NCBI GenBank assembly: GCA_030653505.1 | Contig: JAURZK010000089.1 | Location: 1-64,000, forward strand | Length of the DNA stretch: 64,000 bases | From: Rubrivivax sp. | GTDB lineage: Bacteria; Pseudomonadota; Gammaproteobacteria; Burkholderiales; Burkholderiaceae_C | Direction of reading: 5' to 3' | Shown: positions 17,306-27,305 of the stretch, piece after piece | How positions within the stretch are numbered: position 1 is the stretch's first letter | Layout: each line of letters starts with the position of its first letter | Position numbers and translations under genes: made by a program | The notes under the pieces: model-generated | Told to the model about the DNA's origin: nothing | Database searches by the model: none | The model's input: the letters and a program-made list of their open reading frames with translations, nothing else

Positions 17306-17986
17306 ATGATCGTCCGCCGCACCGCCCTGTTGCCACTGCCGGCCGAGCATCTCTACGACATCATCGAGGCGGCCGAGAACTACCCGCGCTTCCTGCCCTG
17401 GTGCGCCGGTGCGCACATCGTCTTCCGCGACGACAGCATGGTCTCGGCCGACCTGCGCGTGAAGTGGGGCGGCATGAACTTCGAGATGCGCACGCGCAAC
17501 CCGAAACGGCGGCCCGGGTACATGGCCATCCACCTCGAACGCGGGCCCTTCAAGCGCTTCGAAGGCGAGTGGCTGCTGACGGCGCTTTCACCCGAGGCCT
17601 GCAAGGTCGCCTTCAACCTCGACTACGAGTTCGACAGCGGTCTCATGACGCGTGTGGCGGGGCCGGTGTTCAAGCGGCTCACTGACACCATGGTCGAGGC
17701 CTTCATCCAGCATGCACTGGCAACGCCGGTGGCCGCCGCGCCAGTGATGGTGTCCGCACCCGCGGACGCCGCGCCGGTGCTGCCCGTGCCGATCGAGGTA
17801 CGCCCCATCGACACGGCCGAAGCGCCCGCGCCGCTGCCCCCGGCGGAAGCTGCCGCCGAGGTGCTGCCCGTCGATGGCGGCGAGACCAAGGCGGACGAAG
17901 CCCCCGTCGTACCCGTGCCCGCCGCCGCCCCGCCCCAGACCGACCCGCCCGAAGCTGCACCGACGCCGGCCCCGCCACCGGCCTGA
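17306..17986 (+). CDS. COQ10/RatA-like START-fold protein with a proline/alanine tail
   Basis: 226 residues. Residues 1-145 match the polyketide-cyclase/START family that includes COQ10 and RatA (AAENYPRFLPWCAGAH, VKWGGMNFEMRTRN, YEFDSGLMTRVAGPVF). COQ10 binds quinones; RatA was described as inhibiting ribosome subunit joining. Residues 146-226 are a low-complexity Ala/Pro/Val tail not found in typical members of about 145 residues. A position just after ubiE and menA favours a quinone-binding role, but this is inference. Confidence 0.75.
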   Translation: MIVRRTALLPLPAEHLYDIIEAAENYPRFLPWCAGAHIVFRDDSMVSADLRVKWGGMNFEMRTRNPKRRPGYMAIHLERGPFKRFEGEWLLTALSPEACKVAFNLDYEFDSGLMTRVAGPVFKRLTDTMVEAFIQHALATPVAAAPVMVSAPADAAPVLPVPIEVRPIDTAEAPAPLPPAEAAAEVLPVDGGETKADEAPVVPVPAAAPPQTDPPEAAPTPAPPPA

Positions 17987-18012
17987 GGCCGCCACGGCGC
18001 ACCCCGCAGCGC

Positions 18013-19362
18013 TCAGGCCACGCGGCCCGTCGCGCGGCCGCGGCTGATGGCCGACAGGGGCACCCCTGCCACGTCGTGCTCTTCCTCGTTCCAGGACTCC
18101 AGTTCCTGGCGCACGTGTTCGCGCATGCGCTCGCGCACGTCGTTCACGGCGTTGAAGAACTCGGCCATCATCAGCATCCAGCAGTACATGCCGCGTCGCG
18201 TCAGCCGAATCGCATCGGCGTCGTGGCGGGTCGCGCCGAGCAGGCGCATGGCCAGCAGTTCGGGGGCCATGCGCAGCACGAAGGCCTTGCCCCAGCGGCG
18301 TTCGATGTAGTCGCGGGCCAGCACACCACCGAAGAGCCGCACCAGGAAGTCGTAGCGCATGCGCTCCTTCAGCGACAGGCTGCGGCGCTGCGTGACGCCG
18401 TTGTGACCGCTCTCGATGCGGCGACAGTAGTGCTGCAGCGAGAAGGTCGTCGAGGTCATCGCGCCGCCGACGTAGCTGAAGGCGCCGCTGCCCACGCCCA
18501 CGTAGTCGTCCTGCTCGATGATGTACTCGTCGAACATGCCTTCGTTGCGCGAGAAGCACCAGGCCGACGCCGCACGGTAGGTGGGCAGCATGCGGCCCAG
18601 GATGCACTCGTACATCGGATGGCGCAGGCGCGGGTCGGCCAGGCCCATGCTCTTCTGCATGGCATGGCGCGCGCTGGGTGCGGTCATCAGCGGGTAGAAG
18701 GACACCTGGTCGACACCCAGCGCCAGCACCTCGTCCAGGTCGTGCTCGAGCATGGCCATCGTCTGGCGCGGCAGGTTGAAGATCATGTCGACGTTGAGCG
18801 TCGGGAAGATGCCCTGCGCCGCGGCCAGGCGCTGGCGGATCTGTGCCGCGTTGCCGTACTTCTCGAGCCTGTCCATGCCGGACAGCAGCCCGTCGTCGAA
18901 GCTCTGCACGCCCACGGACAGGCGCGTCACGCCCGCGTCGCGCAGGCGCTGCATCAGTTCGGGCTGGAGGTGGTTGGGGTTGGTCTCGACCGAGATCGAC
19001 CGCACCGGCGAGCGCGCACGCACGGCCGCCAGGGTCTCGATGAGCTGGTCAACATCGACGGTGGGCGTGCCGCCGCCGACGTAGACGTCGTGGAAGCGGA
19101 AACCGGCGTCGTGGTAGACGTTGATCTCGCGGCGCAGCGCATCGAAGTAGCGCTGCGTCTTCGCGGCATTGAAGCGCACACGGTGGAACGAGCAGAAGGG
19201 GCACAGCACCTCGCAGAAGGGCACGTGCACGTAGAGCTGGCAGGGCGCAGCCGGCGGCGCGGGCATGAGCTCCGACGCGTCGTCCTCGGCAAAGCGCATC
19301 GCCGCGGCGTATTCGTGCCTGACGACGGTCAGCAAGGGGCGCTCGAACCACGGCATGGCCAC
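18013..19362 (-). CDS. HemN-like radical SAM protein
   Basis: 449 residues. The radical SAM cluster motif CEVLCPFC is at C50, C54 and C57. The VYVGGGTPT and [12 protein letters not shown] blocks place it in the coproporphyrinogen III oxidase-like group. True HemN makes protoporphyrinogen without oxygen. This divergent member could instead be a haem-handling or methyltransferase-like relative (ChuW/HutW type). Its C-terminal HemN-like domain is present. A gene for anaerobic haem chemistry fits next to this many cytochromes. It is divergent from the hydrogenase operon, sharing a 194-bp promoter gap. A second ATG two codons in is equally possible. Confidence 0.75.
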   Translation of the reverse strand: MAMPWFERPLLTVVRHEYAAAMRFAEDDASELMPAPPAAPCQLYVHVPFCEVLCPFCSFHRVRFNAAKTQRYFDALRREINVYHDAGFRFHDVYVGGGTPTVDVDQLIETLAAVRARSPVRSISVETNPNHLQPELMQRLRDAGVTRLSVGVQSFDDGLLSGMDRLEKYGNAAQIRQRLAAAQGIFPTLNVDMIFNLPRQTMAMLEHDLDEVLALGVDQVSFYPLMTAPSARHAMQKSMGLADPRLRHPMYECILGRMLPTYRAASAWCFSRNEGMFDEYIIEQDDYVGVGSGAFSYVGGAMTSTTFSLQHYCRRIESGHNGVTQRRSLSLKERMRYDFLVRLFGGVLARDYIERRWGKAFVLRMAPELLAMRLLGATRHDADAIRLTRRGMYCWMLMMAEFFNAVNDVRERMREHVRQELESWNEEEHDVAGVPLSAISRGRATGRVA

Positions 19363-19443
19363 AGTCTAGAGGCGCAGGCCCGTGCTGTCCTGCGCCAGCG
19401 CAAGGCGGGGTGCCCCCCGACGTGCACGGAGGCCGCATCGCGT

Positions 19444-19457
19444 TTGACGTGGATCAG
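19444..19457 (+). promoter_or_regulatory. FNR/Anr-like dyad upstream of the hydrogenase operon
   Basis: TTGACGTGGATCAG, a TTGAC-N4-RTCA dyad with one end mismatch. It lies 100 bp before hoxK in the gap shared with the divergent HemN-like gene. The hoxA/hoxBCJ regulators of Ralstonia are not in this window, so control by oxygen may replace or supplement H2 sensing. Confidence 0.5.
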
Positions 19458-19556
19458 AAGTTTCGGGAGCCAGAAGCAGAGACTCGCGGTCGGGTCGCCT
19501 ACGTGCCGTCCATCCGGTATGCGCAGGGCCACCCGAGACAAACCGAGGACGTCCAA

Positions 19557-20648
19557 ATGACCGAGACCTTCTACGAAGTCATGCGCCGGCAGGGCATCAC
19601 CCGCCGCAGCTACCTCAAGTTCTGCAGCCTCACGGCGGCGTCGCTCGGTCTCGCACCGGCCTTCGCACCGCGCATCGCGCATGCTCTCGAGACCAAGCCG
19701 CGCACCCCGGTGCTGTGGCTGCACGGCCTGGAGTGCACCTGCTGCACTGAAGCCTTCATCCGCAGCGCGCACCCGCTGGCCAAGGACGTCATCCTGTCGA
19801 TGATCTCGCTCGACTACGACGACACCATCATGGCCGCCGCCGGCCACCAGGCCGAGGCCGCGCTCGAACAGGTGATGAAGGAATACAAGGGCAACTACAT
19901 CCTGGCCGTGGAAGGCAACCCGCCGCTGGGTGAAGACGGCATGTACTGCATGCCCGGCGGCCGCCCCTTCGCTGAAAAACTCAAGCACGTGGCCAAGGAC
20001 GCGATGGCCGTCATCGCCTGGGGTTCGTGCGCCAGCTGGGGCTGCGTGCAGGCCGCTAAGCCCAACCCGACGACCGCGGTGCCGATCAACAAGGTCATCA
20101 CCGACAAGCCCATCGTCAAGGTGCCGGGCTGCCCGCCCATCCCCGAGGTGATGACGGCCGTCGTCACCTACATCGCGACGTTCGGCCGGATCCCCGAGCT
20201 CGACCGCCAGGGCCGGCCGAAGATGTTCTACAGCCAGCGCATCCACGACAAGTGCTACCGCCGGCCGCACTTCGACGCCGGCCAGTTCGTCGAGCAGTGG
20301 GACGATCAGGGCGCCAAGGAAGGCTACTGCCTCTACAAGATGGGCTGCAAGGGCCCGACCACCTACAACGCCTGCAGCACCACGCGCTGGAACGAGGGCG
20401 TGAGCTTCCCGATCGCCAGCGGCCACGGCTGCATAGGCTGCAGCGAAGACGGCTTCTGGGACAAGGGCTCGTTCTACGACCGGCTCACCAACATCACGCA
20501 GTTCGGCATCGAGTCCAACGCCGACAAGGTCGGGCTCGTGGCCGCCGGGGTCACCGGCGCCGCGCTGGTGGCGCACGCCGCGGTCAGCGCCATCCAGCGC
20601 GCGTCCCACCGCAGCAGGACCCAGGCCGACAACAAGATGGAGAGCTGA
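19557..20648 (+). CDS. hoxK: O2-tolerant membrane-bound [NiFe]-hydrogenase, small subunit
   Basis: 363 residues. A Tat signal (ITRRSYLKF, residues 14-22) ends near AHA-LETKP around residue 44. The protein carries three Fe-S clusters that pass electrons from the NiFe site. The proximal cluster region reads LECTCCTE (C60, C62, C63), and GSCASWGC (C158, C163) follows. The two extra cysteines, C62 and C163, are the hallmark of the [4Fe-3S] cluster that gives group 1d hydrogenases O2 tolerance. A C-terminal helix near 330-350 anchors it to the membrane and HoxZ. The start ATG was chosen because it begins just ahead of the Tat motif; the frame is open upstream. Confidence 0.97.
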   Translation: MTETFYEVMRRQGITRRSYLKFCSLTAASLGLAPAFAPRIAHALETKPRTPVLWLHGLECTCCTEAFIRSAHPLAKDVILSMISLDYDDTIMAAAGHQAEAALEQVMKEYKGNYILAVEGNPPLGEDGMYCMPGGRPFAEKLKHVAKDAMAVIAWGSCASWGCVQAAKPNPTTAVPINKVITDKPIVKVPGCPPIPEVMTAVVTYIATFGRIPELDRQGRPKMFYSQRIHDKCYRRPHFDAGQFVEQWDDQGAKEGYCLYKMGCKGPTTYNACSTTRWNEGVSFPIASGHGCIGCSEDGFWDKGSFYDRLTNITQFGIESNADKVGLVAAGVTGAALVAHAAVSAIQRASHRSRTQADNKMES

Positions 20649-20651
20649 ATC

Positions 20652-22445
20652 ATGTCCGTCATCGAAACCCAAGGCTTCAGCCTCGACAACAGCGGCAAGC
20701 GTGTCATCGTCGACCCCATCACCCGCATCGAAGGCCATCTGCGTGTCGAGGTCAACCTCGACGACAAGAACGTCATCCGCAACGCCATCAGCACCGGCAC
20801 GATGTGGCGCGGGCTGGAAGTGATCCTCAAGGGCCGTGATCCGCGCGACGCCTGGGCCTTCGTCGAACGCATCTGCGGCGTCTGCACCGGCGTGCACGCA
20901 CTCGTTTCGGTGCGGGCGGTCGAAGACGCGCTGAAGATCAAGATCCCCGACAACGCCAACATCATCCGCAACCTGATGCATGCCACGCTGTATGCGCAGG
21001 ACCACCTGGTGCACTTCTACCACCTGCACGCGCTGGACTGGGTCGACGTCGTCAGCGCACTGAGTGCCGACCCGAAGAAGACGAGCGAACTGGCGCAGAG
21101 CATCAGCAACTGGCCGATGTCGTCGCCAGGTTACTTCCGCGACCTGCAGAACCGCCTGAAGAAGTTCGTCGACAGCGGCCAGCTCGGGCCCTTCCGCAAC
21201 GGCTACTGGGGCCACCCGGCCTACAAGCTGCCGGCCGAGGCCAACCTGATGGCGGTGGCGCACTACCTCGAAGCGCTCGACTTCCAGAAGGAGATCGTGA
21301 AGATCCAGACCATCTTCGGCGGCAAGAACCCGCACCCGAACTGGCTGGTGGGCGGCGTGCCCTGCTCGATCAACCTCGAAGGCGTGGGCGCCGTCGGCGC
21401 CATCAACATGGAACGCCTGAACATGGTGTCGAAGATCATCGACGACACCATCAACTTCATCGACAACGTCTACATCCCCGACCTGCTGGCCATCGCCTCG
21501 TTTTACAAGGACTGGGGCGCCATCGGCGGCGGCATCTCGAGCCAGAACCTGCTGTGCTACGGCGAGTTCCCCGACATCGCCAACGACGACAGCAACAACA
21601 GCCTGCTGATGCCGCGCGGCGCCATCATCAACGGCAAGCTCGGCGAGATCCAGCCCGTCGACCTGAAGGACCCCGAGCAGATCCAGGAATTCGTCGACCA
21701 CAGCTGGTACAAGTACGCCGACGGCACCAAGGGCCTGCACCCCTTCGACGGCGTCACCGACCCGAGCTTCGTGCTCGGCGCCGGCACCAAGGGCACCAAG
21801 ACCGCCATCGACCAGATCGACGAGAGCGCCAAGTACTCCTGGGTGAAGTCGCCGCGCTGGCGCGGCCACCCGATGGAAACCGGCCCGCTGGCGCGTTACG
21901 TGCTGGGCTATGCGATGGGCAAGCCCGAGTTCAAGGAGCCGGTGGACATGGTGCTGAAGAAGCTCGACGTGCCGCTGGAAGCCCTGTTCAGCACCCTGGG
22001 CCGCACCGCGGCCCGCGGCCTGGAATGTTCGTGGGCGGCGCACAAGATGCGCTACTTCTTCGACAAGCTGATGGCCAACCTGAAGAACGGCAACTTCGCC
22101 ACCGCCAACATCGACAGCTGGGAACCGCGCACCTGGCCGGCCACCGCGCAAGGCGCCGGTTACTGCGAGGCGCCGCGCGGCGCCCTGGGCCACTGGATCA
22201 AGATCAAGGACACCAAGATCGACAACTACCAGTGCGTGGTGCCCACGACCTGGAACGCCAGCCCGCGCGACAGCAAGAACCAGATCGGCGCCTACGAGGC
22301 CGCGTTGATGAACACCCAGATGGCCAAGCCCGACGAGCCGCTGGAGATCCTGCGCACCATCCACAGCTTCGACCCCTGCCTGGCCTGCGCCACGCACGTG
22401 ATGTCGCCTGAAGGTGAAGAGATCACGCGCGTCACGGTGCGCTGA
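20652..22445 (+). CDS. hoxG: Membrane-bound [NiFe]-hydrogenase, large subunit
   Basis: 597 residues. It holds the NiFe(CN)2CO active site. The nickel ligands are in RICGVCTG (C75, C78) and [10 protein letters not shown] (C576, C579). The residues after H582 form a 15-residue tail that a dedicated protease (HoxM, two genes on) removes after nickel insertion. It has no signal peptide and is exported with HoxK. It begins three bases after the hoxK stop. The length is normal for group 1d enzymes. Confidence 0.97.
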   Translation: MSVIETQGFSLDNSGKRVIVDPITRIEGHLRVEVNLDDKNVIRNAISTGTMWRGLEVILKGRDPRDAWAFVERICGVCTGVHALVSVRAVEDALKIKIPDNANIIRNLMHATLYAQDHLVHFYHLHALDWVDVVSALSADPKKTSELAQSISNWPMSSPGYFRDLQNRLKKFVDSGQLGPFRNGYWGHPAYKLPAEANLMAVAHYLEALDFQKEIVKIQTIFGGKNPHPNWLVGGVPCSINLEGVGAVGAINMERLNMVSKIIDDTINFIDNVYIPDLLAIASFYKDWGAIGGGISSQNLLCYGEFPDIANDDSNNSLLMPRGAIINGKLGEIQPVDLKDPEQIQEFVDHSWYKYADGTKGLHPFDGVTDPSFVLGAGTKGTKTAIDQIDESAKYSWVKSPRWRGHPMETGPLARYVLGYAMGKPEFKEPVDMVLKKLDVPLEALFSTLGRTAARGLECSWAAHKMRYFFDKLMANLKNGNFATANIDSWEPRTWPATAQGAGYCEAPRGALGHWIKIKDTKIDNYQCVVPTTWNASPRDSKNQIGAYEAALMNTQMAKPDEPLEILRTIHSFDPCLACATHVMSPEGEEITRVTVR

Positions 22446-22461
22446 ACCCCGGGAGATCCTC

Positions 22462-23145
22462 ATGGGCAACCACAGCAAGTTCATTCCGGTCTACGTCTGG
22501 GAAGCGCCGGTGCGCATCTGGCACTGGGTCATGGTGCTGGCCATGGTGGCGCTGTGCGTCACCGGCTACCTGATCGGCGCGCCACTGGCGTCGGTGGGTG
22601 GCGAAACCAGCGACCGAGGCCTGTTCGGCGACATCCGCTTCGTGCACTTCGCAGCGGGCTACCTGTTCGCAGTGATGTTCCTCATGCGTGTGATCTGGGC
22701 CTTCATCGGCAACCGGTTCGCGCGCGAGATCTTCACGATGCCGGTCAGGATGTTCAGCCGGCCGTTCTGGTCGGCGCTCGGCGATCAGGGCAAGTACTAC
22801 CTGTTCATGCGCCGCGAGTCGGTGCCCTACCAGGGGCACAACCCGCTGGCCATGACGGCGATGTTCTTCATGTACGTGCTGGGCACGGTGTTCATGATCA
22901 TCACCGGCTTCGCGCTCTACGGCGAAGGCACGGGCATGGGCAGCTGGTCCTACACGCTGTTCTCGTCGTGGGCGCTGCCCCTGCTGGGCTACAGCCAGAA
23001 CGTGCACACCCTGCACCACCTGGGGATGTGGTACCTGATCATCTTCGCCATCGTGCACATGTACATGGCCGTGCGGGAAGACATCTTCACCGACGAAACG
23101 GTGGTCAGCACCATGATCAACGGCTGGCGGGTGGCCAAGAAGTGA
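22462..23145 (+). CDS. hoxZ: Hydrogenase cytochrome b subunit
   Basis: 227 residues, four membrane helices. Histidines suited to two b-type haems are in VRIWHWVMV, VHFAAGYL, HTLHHLGMW and IVHMYMAV. It anchors HoxKG at the periplasmic face and passes electrons from H2 to the quinone pool. The ATG follows GGGAGA by a few bases. It starts 17 bp after hoxG, and its stop codon overlaps the GTG of hoxM. Confidence 0.95.
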   Translation: MGNHSKFIPVYVWEAPVRIWHWVMVLAMVALCVTGYLIGAPLASVGGETSDRGLFGDIRFVHFAAGYLFAVMFLMRVIWAFIGNRFAREIFTMPVRMFSRPFWSALGDQGKYYLFMRRESVPYQGHNPLAMTAMFFMYVLGTVFMIITGFALYGEGTGMGSWSYTLFSSWALPLLGYSQNVHTLHHLGMWYLIIFAIVHMYMAVREDIFTDETVVSTMINGWRVAKK

Positions 23146-23765
23146 CGCAACCCGCCGTGCTGGTGCTGGGCATCGGCAACCTGCTCTGGGCCGACGAGGG
23201 CTTTGGCGTGCGCTGCGTCGAGGCGCTGCACCAGCGTTTCGAGTTCCCCGCGCACGTGCAACTCGTCGACGGCGGCACGCAGGGCATGTACCTGCTTGAC
23301 TTCGTCTGCTCGTCGCCGCGCGTACTGGTGCTCGACGCCATCGACTTCAAGCTCGCGCCCGGCACGCTGAAGGTCTACCGCGACGCCGAGGTGCCGGTGT
23401 GGTCGGACACCATGATGAGCCTGCACCAGGCGACCTTCCAGGAACTGCTGTCGCTGGCGCGGCTGCGCGACCGTTTCCCCGAGAAGATCACGCTCATCGG
23501 CGTGCAGCCCGACGTGCTCGACGACCTGGGCGGCAGCCTGAGCCCGCGCGTGAAGGCCCGCGTCGACGAGGCCGTGGCGCTGGCGGTGGCCGAGCTCGCG
23601 GCCTGGGGCATTCCGGCGCAGCCGCGTGAACGCGCCCCCGAGGCACTGAGCCCTGGCGCGCTGGCCCTGCAGGCCTATGAAAGCGAGCGCCCGTCGGCCG
23701 ACGCGGCCTGCCGCATCGGCGACGCGCGCTTCCTCAATCCGGCCCAGACCGCAGGCGCCACCTGA
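23142..23765 (+). CDS. hoxM: Hydrogenase maturation endopeptidase
   Basis: 207 residues from a GTG that overlaps the hoxZ stop (GTGA). HoxM/HupD proteases cut the C-terminal tail of the large subunit after nickel is inserted. GIGNLLWADEGFGVRCVEAL has the conserved Glu/Asp nickel-sensing residues, and VLVLDAIDF and SLHQATFQELL follow. The C-terminal 40 residues are a variable extension. The overlap with both neighbours indicates translational coupling. Confidence 0.93.
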   Translation: MTQPAVLVLGIGNLLWADEGFGVRCVEALHQRFEFPAHVQLVDGGTQGMYLLDFVCSSPRVLVLDAIDFKLAPGTLKVYRDAEVPVWSDTMMSLHQATFQELLSLARLRDRFPEKITLIGVQPDVLDDLGGSLSPRVKARVDEAVALAVAELAAWGIPAQPRERAPEALSPGALALQAYESERPSADAACRIGDARFLNPAQTAGAT

Positions 23766-24085
23766 TGTGCATCGGCATGCCGCTGCAGGTGGTGGCGCTC
23801 GAGGAGCATCACGCCTGGTGCGAGGCCGACGGCCAGCGTGAGCGCCTGGACATGGCGCTGGTGGGCGCGCAGCCCATCGGCACCTGGGTGCTGGCCTTCC
23901 TGGGCAGCGCCCGCCAGGTGATGGGCGCCGAAGAGGCCACGCAGGCCCGCGCCGGGCGCGCCGCGCTGGGTGCCGTGCTGGACGGTGGCAGCGACGTCGA
24001 CGCCTTCTTTGCCGATCTCGTCGGGCGCACCCCGGAACTGCCCGAACACCTGCGGCCCACCACGTCGGGGAAGATCGCGCAATGA
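23765..24085 (+). CDS. hoxL: HypC-like hydrogenase chaperone HoxL/HupF
   Basis: 106 residues. It starts MCIGMPLQVV, and the essential Cys2 is present. HoxL is a HypC paralogue specific to the O2-tolerant membrane hydrogenase and protects or delivers the Fe(CN)2CO unit to HoxG. It is longer than HypC (82 residues, encoded at 31204). Its ATG shares a base with the hoxM stop codon. Confidence 0.92.
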   Translation: MCIGMPLQVVALEEHHAWCEADGQRERLDMALVGAQPIGTWVLAFLGSARQVMGAEEATQARAGRAALGAVLDGGSDVDAFFADLVGRTPELPEHLRPTTSGKIAQ

Positions 24086-24561
24086 ACGAGACACCGGTTC
24101 ATCCGCCCGCCCCCGATCTGCACCCCCTCGTGGCGCGGCTGGTGCGCGAGACGGGCGCGGCCGTGCTGACGGCCGAGAGCTTCGACGCGTGGGCGCAGCA
24201 GCCCGGCCCGGCGATGGTGGTCTTTGCCGAGGACCCCGAGCGCTACAAGGAAACGCTGGACCTGGCCGTCATCGTGCCCGAACTGCACGCCACGGGCGGC
24301 CGGCGCTTCCGCGTCGGCCTGCTGCCACCAGCAGCTTCGCGCGCCATCGCGCCGCGCTACGGTTTTGCACGCTGGCCGGCCTTCGTGATGCTGCGCGATG
24401 GGCAGTACCTGGGGGCCGTCGACGGCATCCGCGACTGGGACGTCTACACCGCCGAGCTGCTGCGCCTGCTGGCCGCCGCGCCCACGCGCCCGCCCACCGT
24501 GGGCATACCGGTGAAGGCCGCCGACGCACCCGATGGGTCCGGCGCAGCGGCCTGCCACTGA
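24082..24561 (+). CDS. hoxO: HoxO/HupG/HyaE thioredoxin-fold assembly protein
   Basis: 159 residues with a thioredoxin-like fold but without the CXXC active site (YGFARWPAFVMLRDGQYLG takes the later strand-turn). HyaE/HoxO proteins bind the Tat-signal-bearing small subunit and are needed in aerobic H2 oxidisers. The start overlaps the end of hoxL by four bases. The C-terminal 35 residues are low-complexity. Confidence 0.88.
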   Translation: MNETPVHPPAPDLHPLVARLVRETGAAVLTAESFDAWAQQPGPAMVVFAEDPERYKETLDLAVIVPELHATGGRRFRVGLLPPAASRAIAPRYGFARWPAFVMLRDGQYLGAVDGIRDWDVYTAELLRLLAAAPTRPPTVGIPVKAADAPDGSGAAACH

Positions 24562-24585
24562 GCCCTCCCGCCCTGGAGCCCGCCC

Positions 24586-25455
24586 ATGCAGCCCTTCCCC
24601 ATCCCCGTGCGCAGCCTGATGCCCGAACCCACGGACGCCGTGGCCTACATGCCCATGCCGCGCGAGATGAATACCTTCGAGATGCCGCGTCTGCCCGAAC
24701 CCGGGCCCGACACCGACGCCAATGACGTGCTGGGTGCACGCGACGTGCTCGACGCCTTCCTCGGCCACATGCAGACCTGGCTTGACGCCGGCGGTGAACT
24801 GCCCGCGCTCGATCTCGCCAGCCTGCCCGCCGGCGTGCTGCGCGTGCTGAACGAGACCCTGGGCGAAGGCGAGGTCAGCGCCATCGTCGAGGCCGGGCAC
24901 GAGATCCGCGTCCAGGAGACGGTGTTCTCCGGTGTCTGGCGCCAGCAGCACATCCAGGGCACGCAGCTGATGCACGACTTCCTGCTCGCCGCGCCGATAC
25001 CGCCGGTGGTGGGTGCGCTGGCGGCCGAGCGCGCGGCGCCGCAGTTGCGCAGCCTGCCGCTGCCGCCGGGCGCGATGAACGTGCCCGCGCTCGTCAACGA
25101 ACTGCAGGAGGCGATGGACCGCAGCGGCCCCGAGACGCCGGCGCACGTCATCAACCTGACGCTGCTGCCGCTGTCACCCGAGGACGCGGCGCACCTCGAC
25201 GCCCTGCTCGACGGCGGCTCGGTGGTGGTGCTGTCGCGCGGCTTCGGCAATTGCCGCATCAGCAGCACGGCGGCGCGCAACGTCTGGCGCGTGCAGTACT
25301 TCAACAACATGCAGACGCTGATCCTCAACACCATCGAGGTCGCCACGATGCCCGCGGTGGCGCTGGCCGCACGCGAGGACCTGCTGGAGACCCACGGCCG
25401 CCTGGCCGACCTGGTGCAGTGGATGGGCGACTCGGTCAGCCCCGCGGCCGCCTGA
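24586..25455 (+). CDS. hoxQ: HoxQ/HupH/HyaF hydrogenase assembly protein
   Basis: 289 residues. Its order in the operon and the blocks VLRVLNETLGEGEVS and GNCRISSTAARNVWRVQYFNN identify it as HyaF/HupH. It helps to assemble the Fe-S clusters of the small subunit and is found with O2-tolerant hydrogenases. A GGAG ribosome site precedes the ATG. It starts 24 bp after hoxO and lies 6 bp before the rubredoxin gene. Confidence 0.9.
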   Translation: MQPFPIPVRSLMPEPTDAVAYMPMPREMNTFEMPRLPEPGPDTDANDVLGARDVLDAFLGHMQTWLDAGGELPALDLASLPAGVLRVLNETLGEGEVSAIVEAGHEIRVQETVFSGVWRQQHIQGTQLMHDFLLAAPIPPVVGALAAERAAPQLRSLPLPPGAMNVPALVNELQEAMDRSGPETPAHVINLTLLPLSPEDAAHLDALLDGGSVVVLSRGFGNCRISSTAARNVWRVQYFNNMQTLILNTIEVATMPAVALAAREDLLETHGRLADLVQWMGDSVSPAAA

Positions 25456-25461
25456 GCGCCC

Positions 25462-25671
25462 ATGACCGCGCCCGACCCCGCGAGCAGGCTGTCGACGATA
25501 GGGCCCCACACGCGGCTCGAGTGCAAGATCTGCTGGACGGTCTACGACCCGGCGCTGGGCGACGATGTCTGGCAGATCCCGCCCGGCACGCCCTTCAGCG
25601 AACTGCCGCCGCACTGGACCTGCCCGAACTGCTCTTGCGAGAAGCAGCACTTCCTTGTCCTCGATGAATGA
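25462..25671 (+). CDS. hoxR: Rubredoxin of the hydrogenase operon
   Basis: 69 residues. The rubredoxin knuckles CKICWTVYDP and CPNCSC supply four cysteines for one iron. HoxR/HupI is needed for correct small-subunit cluster assembly under oxygen, possibly as an electron donor. Its last codons overlap hoxT. The length is typical, with a short N-terminal extension. Confidence 0.95.
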   Translation: MTAPDPASRLSTIGPHTRLECKICWTVYDPALGDDVWQIPPGTPFSELPPHWTCPNCSCEKQHFLVLDE

Positions 25672-26200
25672 GGCAGCGGTCCCGTCACGCCCTCCGCTGC
25701 CCTCACCCGCATCGGCGCTGCAGACGCGTTTCGAGCACATCCGCCAGCATCAGATGGCCGGTGTGCCCATGCTCAACCCGGCGCTGCGTGTGCAGGCCCT
25801 GGGCTTCCGCCCCTGGTCCGAACACTGGCTGGGCGTGCTCGTCACGCCCTGGTTCATGAATCTGGTGCTGTTTCCGCGGATGCACGAGCATTGGCAGCGC
25901 GTCGGCGAACGCGAGAGCCGGCATTACGTCTTCCCGGCCGGTGTGTTCGAGTTCATCGGCAGCCACGACGCCGAGCTGGGCGACTACCAGGCCTGCTCGC
26001 TGTTTTCGCCGATGTTCGAGTTCGCCGACCACGCCGCCGCGCACGACACCGCCGTCGCTGCGCTGGCGGCACTGTTCGATGCCGCGCACCGGCCCGGCAG
26101 CGACGCGCCGCCGCAGGATCCACCTGCACCCGCCAAGCCGGCCCTCAGCAAACGCGACTTCCTCTTCGGCGGCGCCGCGCGGGGCCCGCGTGAGCCTTGA
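25664..26200 (+). CDS. hoxT: HoxT/HupJ/HybE-type assembly chaperone
   Basis: 178 residues from an ATG eight bases inside hoxR. The [NiFe]-hydrogenase chaperone HybE family is recognised by MAGVPMLNPALRVQALGF, WSEHWLGVLVTPWFMNL and FPAGVFEFIG. It binds hydrogenase precursors before export. The C-terminus has the conserved SKRDFLFGG motif. It overlaps hoxV by 11 bases. Confidence 0.9.
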   Translation: MNEAAVPSRPPLPSPASALQTRFEHIRQHQMAGVPMLNPALRVQALGFRPWSEHWLGVLVTPWFMNLVLFPRMHEHWQRVGERESRHYVFPAGVFEFIGSHDAELGDYQACSLFSPMFEFADHAAAHDTAVAALAALFDAAHRPGSDAPPQDPPAPAKPALSKRDFLFGGAARGPREP

Positions 26201-27305
26201 AGGCGAACTGCAGGTCGCGCTGCACCTGCGCGCCGGTCGCGTCGCCGCCGTCGACATCACGTCGACGCGGCCTGACGTCGCATCGCGACTGCTGCAGGGC
26301 CGGCGCAGTGCCGAGGTGCAGGCGGCCGTGCCGCTGCTGTTCTCGGTCTGCGCGGGCTCGCAGGCGACGGCCAGCCGCCTGGCCTGCGCCGCGGCGGCCG
26401 GCGTGACACCCGACGCCGCGGCACTGGCAAGGGCCCGCGCGGCACTGGCCGAAGAGACGGTGCGTGAGACCACATGGCAAGTCCTGCTGCACCAGCCGCG
26501 CTGGCTGGACGAAGCGCCGTCGCCCGCGGCCACGACGGCGGCACGCGCCGCGCAACGCTGGCGCTGGACTGGCGCCGCCACCGCAGACCGCAGCTGCGAA
26601 CCCGCCCGGACCATCGCGCACGCCGTCTTCGGCTGCAGCGCGCAGGACTGGTTGCGGTTGACCACCTGGCCGGCGGTCGCCGCATGGGCCGCTGCCGTAG
26701 CCGCGCCCGCCGCGCGCTACCTGCACGGGTTGGCCGCGTCCGCGGTGGACGTCGCGGCGGGCGCGCACCCCAGCCCGGCCCCGCCATTGCTTCCGACCCC
26801 CACCCCCGGCTGGCTGGCCTCGGTGGCCGCAGCGGCTGCGGCCGAACCGGCCTACACGCGCCGCCCGCACTGGCAGGGCCATCCCGCCGAAACCGGCGCT
26901 CTGGCGCGCCTGCAGGGCGACCCGCTGCTCGGCAGCGCCGCACTGCCCGCCCCGTCGCGCGCGCTGGCACGCCACGTGGCCCGACTGCGCGAACTGGCGC
27001 TCTTGCTGGAAGGACGGCTGCAGCCCGGTGTGGGCGCGCTGAGCCTGGCGCCGGGCAGCGGCGTAGGCTGGGCCGACAACGCGCGTGGCCTGCTGGTGCA
27101 CCACGTGCAGCTCGACGGTGACCGTGTGCGCCTGTACCGCATCGTCGCGCCCACCGAGTGGAACTTTCACCCGCAGGGTACGCTGGCTGCCGCCCTCGTC
27201 GGCGCCCCCGCCGCCGACACCCATGCCGCTCGGCAGCTGGCCCAGCGCCTGATAAATTCGCTCGACCCTTGCGTGAGCTGCCGTGTCGAAGTGACCCATG
27301 CATGA
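26190..27305 (+). CDS. hoxV: HoxV/HupK scaffold protein
   Basis: 371 residues from a GTG overlapping hoxT. HoxV is a distant paralogue of the hydrogenase large subunit. It ends in [15 protein letters not shown], which copies the second nickel-ligand motif of HoxG, and it is thought to hold the Fe(CN)2CO unit during assembly. The N-terminal region keeps the SVCAGSQ block in place of the first motif. It overlaps hypA by 8 bases. Confidence 0.88.
   Translation: MSLEGELQVALHLRAGRVAAVDITSTRPDVASRLLQGRRSAEVQAAVPLLFSVCAGSQATASRLACAAAAGVTPDAAALARARAALAEETVRETTWQVLLHQPRWLDEAPSPAATTAARAAQRWRWTGAATADRSCEPARTIAHAVFGCSAQDWLRLTTWPAVAAWAAAVAAPAARYLHGLAASAVDVAAGAHPSPAPPLLPTPTPGWLASVAAAAAAEPAYTRRPHWQGHPAETGALARLQGDPLLGSAALPAPSRALARHVARLRELALLLEGRLQPGVGALSLAPGSGVGWADNARGLLVHHVQLDGDRVRLYRIVAPTEWNFHPQGTLAAALVGAPAADTHAARQLAQRLINSLDPCVSCRVEVTHA

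Noticed and set aside
19329-22484. A very long antisense open frame opposite hoxK-hoxG (about 1050 codons)
   Set aside because: In GC-rich DNA the reverse frame of a real gene often lacks stops. The translation has no domain, while the plus strand encodes complete hydrogenase subunits.
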